From: Candidatus Woesearchaeota archaeon
Lineage (GTDB): Archaea > Nanobdellota > Nanobdellia > Woesearchaeales > ARS49
Reading direction: 5' to 3'
Assembly (NCBI GenBank): GCA_017609645.1
Contig: JAFCDQ010000001.1
Span: 62,001-126,000, forward strand
DNA: 64,000 nt
Part shown: one piece after another, positions 58,512 through 64,000 of the stretch
Layout of the letters: the number at the start of each line of letters is the position of its first letter
How positions within the stretch are numbered: the stretch's first letter is position 1
Translations under genes and position numbers: made by a program
The notes under the pieces: model-generated
What the model was told of the DNA's origin: nothing
The model's input: only the letters and a program-made list of their open reading frames with translations
Databases searched by the model: none

Positions 58512-59887
58512 CTTACTCCACTACAAGAATCTTCTAAAATAATCCCTTTCTTTTTTAAATCCTTCCTAATTTTATCAGCAAGCTTGAAATTCTTATCTTT
58601 TCTAGCTTTTTCACGCTGCTTAATAAGATCGGCAAGTTCTTTAGATAATTTTTCTTTCTCTCTTAACAAACCAAGAACAGAATCAAACTCCTTCATTAAA
58701 TTAAGAGCTTCTTTAGCATTCTTTTTGCCAAAATCATTTTTTTCAATTAATCTGTTGGTATCGTGAATAAAATCAAACATAACAGCCAAAGCTTTGCTAA
58801 TATCTAAATCATCAGAAACAGCGCTCTTGAACTTTTTACTATATTTAACAACAATATCAGAAAACTTACTATTATTCTTGCCCTCAATACTTTCAAGACG
58901 CTCCACAAAATCCCAAATTCTCTGAAGACTATTCTTAGCGGCTTCAAGACCTTTAAGTGTAAAATTTAACTGCTGACGATAATGCGTTGCCAGCAGAAGG
59001 TAACGAACAGCAAAAGAATCATAATCCTTCTCTAACAAATCTCTTAAAGTATAAAAATTACCAAGACTTTTGCTCATTTTCTTGCCTTCAACAAGCAACC
59101 ACTCATTATGAATCCAATACTTCACAAATTTCTTATCAAAAGCACCTTCAGATTGAGCAATCTCATTCTCATGATGAGGAAAAATAAGATCAACACCACC
59201 TGTATGAACATCAAAACTCTTTCCCAGATATTTAGTAGACATAGCACTACACTCAATATGCCAACCAGGACGGCCTTTTCCAATATCAGTATCCCAAAAA
59301 ACATTACCATCATCTTTAGTGTAAGCTTTCCACAAAGCAAAATCCCTTACATTTTCTTTAGAATATTCATCTGCTCTAATTCCAGAAGCTCCTGCGAGAA
59401 GCTGTTCTTTATCTAAATGAGCAAGCTTGCCATATTTTTTGAATTTATTAATAGAATAATAAATACAATCATCCTTGCCCTTGTAAGCAATGCCTTTTTT
59501 CAAAAGAATCTTAATAATCTTAACCATTTCAGAGATATGCTCAGTAGCTCTTGGATAAATATCTGCAGGAAGAATATTTAATGCTTTAAGGTCTTCAAAA
59601 AACCCTTTAATAAACGGCTTTGTAAAAGCATCCAGTTTTTTCTTTTCTTTTTTAGAATCTCTAATTGTCTTATCATCCACATCAGTAAGATTCATGATAA
59701 GTTTAACTTTATAGCCAAGGTATAGCAGAGTTCTATGTAACAAATCAGCAGCAACATATGCGCGATAATTACCAATATGCGGGAAATTATAAACAGTAGG
59801 TCCGCAAGCATACATACGAACTTTTTTGTTTTCCAAAGGCTTGAAAACTTCCTTCTTTCTGGTTAAAGTATTGAATATTTTAAGCAT
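58496..59887 (-). CDS. cysS: Cysteinyl-tRNA synthetase
   Basis: A 463-aa class Ia synthetase. N-terminal MYACGPTVYNFPHIGNYRAY contains the HIGN signature and the first zinc Cys; WHIECSAMSTKYLG and DVHTGGVDLIFPHHENEIAQ give further zinc ligands and the substrate site; KMSKS is GKKMSKSLGNFYTLRDLL. A direct CysRS means the SepRS/SepCysS route is not required. It is the first gene of a three-gene operon (cysS, m5C methyltransferase, PUA protein). Length is typical. Assignment is firm. Confidence 0.97.
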   Translation of the reverse strand: MLKIFNTLTRKKEVFKPLENKKVRMYACGPTVYNFPHIGNYRAYVAADLLHRTLLYLGYKVKLIMNLTDVDDKTIRDSKKEKKKLDAFTKPFIKGFFEDLKALNILPADIYPRATEHISEMVKIIKILLKKGIAYKGKDDCIYYSINKFKKYGKLAHLDKEQLLAGASGIRADEYSKENVRDFALWKAYTKDDGNVFWDTDIGKGRPGWHIECSAMSTKYLGKSFDVHTGGVDLIFPHHENEIAQSEGAFDKKFVKYWIHNEWLLVEGKKMSKSLGNFYTLRDLLEKDYDSFAVRYLLLATHYRQQLNFTLKGLEAAKNSLQRIWDFVERLESIEGKNNSKFSDIVVKYSKKFKSAVSDDLDISKALAVMFDFIHDTNRLIEKNDFGKKNAKEALNLMKEFDSVLGLLREKEKLSKELADLIKQREKARKDKNFKLADKIRKDLKKKGIILEDSCSGVRWKKI

Positions 59888-59925
59888 TAAAGAGAATTAG
59901 AGAACTTAATTTAAATAGTTTATGT

Positions 59926-61692
59926 TCAAATCCTTCTTCTCTTGACATAACGAATAACAGGCGCCAGCTTCTTGATAAGATACTTCAAAGCAGTCTTTTT
60001 TGTGGCAACAAACACAATAAAAGCAACAATGCCAATTACACCAGTATAAATAATAAACAACAAGAACTTGCCAATAGGAAGAGAAGAAAACAAAATAGCC
60101 CTTCTTAATAATTCAGAACCAATTACAAAAGGATTCAAACCCGCAAGTTTAGAAATAATCAAAGGCATACTCTCAACAGGAATAATCAAATTAGAAATAA
60201 AAATCAAAAGAGCTGCAATAGTCACGCCACCAAGAATAGCGGTTTCCTCTGACTTGAACAAATAACCAATAATCATACCTAAAAACGTGAAAAACAAAAT
60301 CACAACAAACAACACAAGCAAAACAGCAAAAATATGAGAAGCAATCTGTGCACCGAAAAACAAACTAGCAATCGCAAGAATCACAACCGACTGCAAAATC
60401 AAAATCACAAAAGAAGTCAACAAAGTAGCAAGGAAAAAACAAACATCAGGAACAGGAGTCATAAAATTACGGAAAGAAGCTGCACCATTCTTCTCCAACA
60501 AAATCAGAGTAGGAACAATCAACAAAGCAGTAAACATCAAAACAAGAATAATTAAAGAAGGGAAAAGATAATTCAAATAAGTTTGTTCAGTTGAAATAGG
60601 CTTAATATTAGTAACAATAGGCTGAGTAATAGCCTCAGGATCCCTCACAACAATTTCATCAATAGCATTCTGAATAATATCAAAAGATTTCTGAATCTCC
60701 ATCAAATTAATCAAAGATTCATCAAGAAGATTCCTAACTGCACCAAGAACACGAACACCTACCTGACGAGAAACATCAGCATTATCTAACTGCTCTTTAG
60801 TAGAAGAAATCTGAGAAACAAGAGCATTAATCTCATCAGAAAATGTTTGGAATTCTTGCGCAGACAATTCCTTAGTCTTAGCAAGCCTATCCTTAAGAAC
60901 AATAATCTTATCAATCGAAGCAAGCAAAGCATCATGAACTCCCGCTCCTGCTAAATTGCCCGCAGCATCAATAAAAGTAGAAGCTTTTTGCAAACCCTCT
61001 CCTCCAATGTTCAAAGCAGTATCAAGCCAATGCTTAACTTTATTCAATCTAGACTGAATAGCGTCAACCTTAAACTCGCCAGAATCAAAGCTAAGATCAA
61101 TCTCACTCAAATCAGCAGCAAGATTAGCAGCATTACGATTAATCACATCATTTTCAGTTGTTAATCTAACAACAATACGACGCTTATCCTTAACTTCCTC
61201 ACTCACAGTATCAATAGTCTTCAAAAGAATCCTAGTAAGATTCTTGCTAAGCTCAACAACCTTAGAGCTAATCTTATCAGTCATCACATTAACAACAGTC
61301 CAAACAAGATTAATACGAGAATAATCAACATAAAACTTCAATTCATTAAAAGGCGGTTTTGCAAGAGTAAAATTCTCAGGAAAAACAATACAAGTATGAA
61401 CCTCATCATCCTTAATAGCATCAACACAATCAATCTCATCATCAAAAATAACAGTAGAAAACTGCTCATTTAAATTGTTTTGAAACGAATCAATAATCTC
61501 ACTCTTTGCAGGAGCATACAAACCAATCTTTAAAGAGTAAGCATTAGAATTATCAAAAGCAAGACCTGCAAGAAAAATAATCAACAAAGGACCAAGAATA
61601 ATAATAATAGAAGAAGCTTTGCTTCTAACTAAAACTCTCAAATTCTTCTGAACAAGCTTAAAAGTGTTCTTTAAATTCTTATCAAAGCTCAT
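59926..61692 (-). CDS. ABC-2-type transporter permease
   Basis: A 588-aa membrane protein. One N-terminal helix (SSIIIILGPLLIIFLAGLAF), a large extracellular region of about 330 residues with coiled-coil stretches, then about five C-terminal helices from YLFPSLIILVLMFTALLIVP to IYTGVIGIVAFIVFVATKK. This ABC2_membrane_3 topology (YhgE/DrrB-like) is used in exporters of lipids, polysaccharides or drugs. The large outer domain is unusual in size and resembles phage-infection-protein-like exporters. It starts 1 bp after the ATPase gene, so the two form one exporter. Substrate unknown. Confidence 0.9.
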   Translation of the reverse strand: MSFDKNLKNTFKLVQKNLRVLVRSKASSIIIILGPLLIIFLAGLAFDNSNAYSLKIGLYAPAKSEIIDSFQNNLNEQFSTVIFDDEIDCVDAIKDDEVHTCIVFPENFTLAKPPFNELKFYVDYSRINLVWTVVNVMTDKISSKVVELSKNLTRILLKTIDTVSEEVKDKRRIVVRLTTENDVINRNAANLAADLSEIDLSFDSGEFKVDAIQSRLNKVKHWLDTALNIGGEGLQKASTFIDAAGNLAGAGVHDALLASIDKIIVLKDRLAKTKELSAQEFQTFSDEINALVSQISSTKEQLDNADVSRQVGVRVLGAVRNLLDESLINLMEIQKSFDIIQNAIDEIVVRDPEAITQPIVTNIKPISTEQTYLNYLFPSLIILVLMFTALLIVPTLILLEKNGAASFRNFMTPVPDVCFFLATLLTSFVILILQSVVILAIASLFFGAQIASHIFAVLLVLFVVILFFTFLGMIIGYLFKSEETAILGGVTIAALLIFISNLIIPVESMPLIISKLAGLNPFVIGSELLRRAILFSSLPIGKFLLFIIYTGVIGIVAFIVFVATKKTALKYLIKKLAPVIRYVKRRRI

Positions 61693-61693
61693 T

Positions 61694-62791
61694 TTATTTA
61701 GTTAACTCCTCAAACACCTCACCAATACTAGGCCTGGCAGCATGCAATAAATTAACAGCCTGCCCATTTTTTCTCAAATACTCAGTCAAAACAGCAAGCA
61801 CAGGTTCGGGCATAGGAGTTGAAATCTTCAAATCATCACCCTCTTTTTTGATTTTATGAATAATCAACTTAGATTGATTTTTAAGGAATTGAATAACATC
61901 CTGATAAGCCTTGCTTGCAGTTTGCAAGAAAATCTCAAAATTCTTAGAATACAATTGTTTAAGCTCTTCGGTCTTGCCTACTCTTGTAATTTTTTTATTA
62001 TGCAACACAGCAATCCTACTACACAAAAGCTCAATCTCTGTAAGAAAATGAGACGCTAAAACAACAGTAGTGCCTTTATCATTAATCTGCTTAATCAAAT
62101 TCCAAAACTGACGCCTTAAAGTAGGATCAAGATCTGCAGTAGGTTCATCAAGAAATAAAATAGGAGGCTTATGAACCAACGCACAAGTAATATCCAAACG
62201 TTTTTGCATACCTCCAGACAAATTTTTTGCCTGAATGTCCTTAGCATCACTCAAGCTAAACTGAGACAACAAAGAATTTACTCTACGCAATAAAGGCATG
62301 CCACTCAATCCATACAAAGAACCAAAATGCATTAAATTTTCTTTAGTAGTTAACCTAGGATAAAAACTAGGAGTTTGAGTAGAGAAACCAACAAGCTGCT
62401 TAATAAGCTCAGGATTATCCTTAATAGAAACCATATTCTTCTTAAGAGTCAAATATTGAACATCTCCTTTATCAGGCTCAAGAAAACCGACCATCAAATT
62501 CAACAAAGTAGTCTTGCCTGCTCCGCTTAAACCGATAATACCAAAAATCTCGCCAGAAATCACTTCAAAAGACGTATCTGCAATAATAATCTTATTCTCA
62601 AAAGCTCTAGAAACATTAGAAACCCTAATCAAAGGCAAAATTTCAAGTTCCTTGAAATGCTTCTTAACATACTCATCAATCAACTTCTTAGGCCAACCCG
62701 CAGCAACTAAAGAATTAATCACATCCTCTTTTTTAGCGCCCTTTATTATAGCCTTTTTAATATGTTCTTCAAGGAAAGATTCATCTAACAT
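61694..62791 (-). CDS. ABC transporter ATP-binding protein
   Basis: A 365-aa ATPase subunit. An N-terminal extension of about 50 residues (LDESFLEEHIKKAIIKGAKK, with a UBA-like DVINSLVAAGWPKKLIDEYV helix bundle) precedes the ABC domain. Walker A GLSGAGKTTLLNL, Q-loop FSTQTPSFYP, signature LSGGMQKRLDI, Walker B ILFLDEPTADLDP and H-loop VVLASHFL are intact. The C-terminal 80 residues match the regulatory tail of DrrA-like exporters. The helical N-terminal extension is less usual. It is coupled to the permease gene downstream. Confidence 0.95.
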   Translation of the reverse strand: MLDESFLEEHIKKAIIKGAKKEDVINSLVAAGWPKKLIDEYVKKHFKELEILPLIRVSNVSRAFENKIIIADTSFEVISGEIFGIIGLSGAGKTTLLNLMVGFLEPDKGDVQYLTLKKNMVSIKDNPELIKQLVGFSTQTPSFYPRLTTKENLMHFGSLYGLSGMPLLRRVNSLLSQFSLSDAKDIQAKNLSGGMQKRLDITCALVHKPPILFLDEPTADLDPTLRRQFWNLIKQINDKGTTVVLASHFLTEIELLCSRIAVLHNKKITRVGKTEELKQLYSKNFEIFLQTASKAYQDVIQFLKNQSKLIIHKIKKEGDDLKISTPMPEPVLAVLTEYLRKNGQAVNLLHAARPSIGEVFEELTK

Positions 62792-62813
62792 AAACCCAAT
62801 ATAAATTGTTTGA

Positions 62814-62846
62814 GTTTAAAAGATAATATCACCATTAGTGAATAGT
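62814..62846 (-). promoter_or_regulatory. Possible weak copy of the shared palindrome, ABC exporter promoter
   Basis: On the minus strand ACTATTCACTAATGGTGA (62846-62829) matches ACTACTNTNNNATRGTGA except at two core positions, but lies only 7 bp from the TATA-like TTTTAAAC (62821-62814). The ATG at 62791 is 23-30 bp from the TATA. Spacing differs from the other six, so membership is uncertain. Confidence 0.35.
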
Positions 62847-62898
62847 ATTCGCCAGGGATTACAAAAATTTAAATTGTTTAAAATTTTATGATAAAAAT

Positions 62899-63354
62899 AT
62901 GGCAGTATGCGACATGTGCGGCAAAGATTCAACTCTTTTTAAAACAGAAATAGAAGAAACAATACTAACTGTATGCTCTGCCTGTGCAAAACATGGCAAA
63001 ATATTGAAAAGAATCAAGCCCGCCATTGAAAAGAAACAGCAACAAATCAAACCGCAAATTCAAAAACCAGAAAGAGAAGAATTTGTAGTAGCCAACTGCG
63101 GAGAGATCATAAGAAAAAAAAGAGAAAAACTAGGAAAAACACAAAAAGAATTCGCATTATTACTAAAGGAAAAAGAAAGCATCATACAAAAAATAGAAAC
63201 AGGCAATTTCACACCATCACTAAAAATAGCAAAAAGATTTGAAAAAATATTAAATGTCAAATTAGTAGAAGAAATAGAAGCAACAGAAGAAACAATACAA
63301 CAGAAAAAAACAGAAGCATTAACAATAGGCGATTTGATTAAGATTAAAAAATGA
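62899..63354 (+). CDS. mbf1: Multiprotein bridging factor 1 (MBF1) family protein
   Basis: A 151-aa archaeal MBF1. N-terminal zinc ribbon (AVCDMCGKDS and LTVCSACAKHGK), linker, then a Cro-type helix-turn-helix (residues about 70-125) with GEIIRKKREKLGKTQKEFAL and SIIQKIETGNFTPSLKIAKR. In eukaryotes MBF1 bridges activators and TBP; in archaea it binds the small ribosomal subunit and affects translation. TATA-like TTTAAATTGTTTAAAAT precedes the ATG by about 25 bp. Its end overlaps the convergent glycosyltransferase gene by 11 bp. Assignment is firm. Confidence 0.95.
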   Translation: MAVCDMCGKDSTLFKTEIEETILTVCSACAKHGKILKRIKPAIEKKQQQIKPQIQKPEREEFVVANCGEIIRKKREKLGKTQKEFALLLKEKESIIQKIETGNFTPSLKIAKRFEKILNVKLVEEIEATEETIQQKKTEALTIGDLIKIKK

Positions 63355-64000
63355 TTCTATGATAAATTTTATACCAACATCTGCCTTGCTGTTTATTGAA
63401 AACACTTTTGAAATTATTATCTAAAAAGTCTATTAATTCATCATTTTTTTGACTGCAAATGTTGTCGTTAGGAGGGCAGATTATGCCTCCGCCGCAATTA
63501 TCTAAGAAAACAAATTCGACTTTTTCTGAATTATTTTTTAGATAATTAAAAAAGTTTGTTGAAATATTACCGTCATAAACAGGATAATAAATTTTATGCA
63601 GCAAATTATCAGAATAAGCTGCGAGAACTGGATTAGAAGTCCAAATCTCACCGCCAATCTCTTTATTATGAAGATAATAGAAATATTCTAATTCAGGCTC
63701 AATAAGAACTGATTTTTCCTGATGAAAATAAAAAACACCCCTAAAACCAACAACAAGAACTGCAAGAATCAATAAAGCAAGAAACAATTTTCTTGTTTTC
63801 TCTTTCTTAAATTTATCCATCAAAAAAACCAAGCCAGCAGAAGCCAGCAGAATCACAAAAGGAAGAAAAACAACAACATAACGATAATCCCTACATCCAA
63901 GATTCATAAAATATATCAACGGCAAAACTGCAGATAAAATAATCAAAATATTTTTCCTAACATTATGGAAAATTCCGACTAAGGCTGCGATAAGAAACTT
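63344..64000 (-). CDS. Membrane glycosyltransferase, C-terminal part (start outside window)
   Basis: The frame is open from the window end at 64000 to a stop at 63344, so only the C-terminal 218 residues are present. Visible are three hydrophobic helices (KNILIILSAVLPLIYFMNLG, YVVVFLPFVILLASAGLVFL, LFLALLILAVLVVGF) and a Cys-containing periplasmic-type domain of about 120 residues with YSDNLLHKIYYPVYD. The RDYRYVVVFLPFVILLA helix is typical of ArnT/PMT and related lipid-linked-sugar transferases (GT-C fold). Which sugar or acceptor cannot be told. The catalytic N-terminal part is not in the window. Confidence 0.75.
   Translation of the reverse strand, partial: KFLIAALVGIFHNVRKNILIILSAVLPLIYFMNLGCRDYRYVVVFLPFVILLASAGLVFLMDKFKKEKTRKLFLALLILAVLVVGFRGVFYFHQEKSVLIEPELEYFYYLHNKEIGGEIWTSNPVLAAYSDNLLHKIYYPVYDGNISTNFFNYLKNNSEKVEFVFLDNCGGGIICPPNDNICSQKNDELIDFLDNNFKSVFNKQQGRCWYKIYHRIIF

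Overview
The window is an A+T-rich stretch of an archaeal chromosome. Archaeal markers are RNA polymerase subunits RpoL and RpoE, Spt4, ribosomal proteins eS24, eS31, uL10 and the P1/L12 stalk protein, RfcL, GatDE, a two-domain Cdc48, class I CCA-adding enzyme, Taw1, MBF1, a PAC2-family protein, and a tRNA-Arg with a 23-nt intron at the archaeal position. Compact genes with 4-20 bp overlaps, many leaderless starts 24-33 bp after a TATA box, a SpoIIM-like membrane protein, a small MKRGRPIGS-type DNA-binding protein and many orphan surface proteins suggest a DPANN archaeon of the Woesearchaeota/Pacearchaeota kind; that placement is inference.

Layout. 0-3.7 kb: end of a coiled-coil gene, then a four-gene overlapping minus-strand sugar-phosphate operon (PfkB kinase, LacD-like aldolase, RpiB isomerase, Rpe epimerase). 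3.7-9.7 kb: orphan membrane, exported and lipoprotein genes. 9.8-14.2 kb: PAC2 gene, then a locus of one small protein and three winged-helix-like proteins embedded in spacers packed with short repeats, the most unusual part of the window. 14.2-18.6 kb: rpoL, cis-prenyltransferase and the uL1-uL10-P1 ribosomal stalk operon. 18.6-28.8 kb: orphan genes, Taw1, transporters, SpoIIM-like protein, a MoxR/VWA pair, small membrane proteins and a frameshifted repeat lipoprotein. 28.8-46.5 kb: informational genes (CCA enzyme, rpoE-spt4-eS24-eS31, two tRNAs, TruD, GatDE, Cdc48) mixed with an antiporter, PIN nuclease, amidohydrolase, adenylate kinase, a kinase-like orphan and a GT2 glycosyltransferase. 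46.6-64 kb: transporters, TatD, GlyS, an exported ChaN/TraB-like protein, RfcL, ValS, a cysS-methyltransferase-PUA operon, an ABC exporter, MBF1 and a truncated membrane glycosyltransferase.

Two things stand out as possibly undescribed. First, six promoters of genes of unknown or surface function (3.7, 5.6, 19.3, 19.7, 37.8 and 53.0 kb) share an 18-bp imperfect palindrome, consensus ACTACTNTNNNATRGTGA, 11-13 bp upstream of the TATA box; the core genes I checked lack it. This looks like a regulon. Second, the 10.5-14.2 kb locus carries at least three repeat families (ATTCCCAA, AAGTGAG, TTGTCGGAA) around three winged-helix-like genes, an arrangement like an iteron-type origin, a segregation site or a self-regulated nucleoprotein locus. 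Further oddities are a tRNA-Thr with paired changes at the D-loop/T-loop contact, an 8-bp deletion inside a near-identical gene repeat, a structured 400-bp spacer after eS31, and a REP-like cruciform near cdc48.
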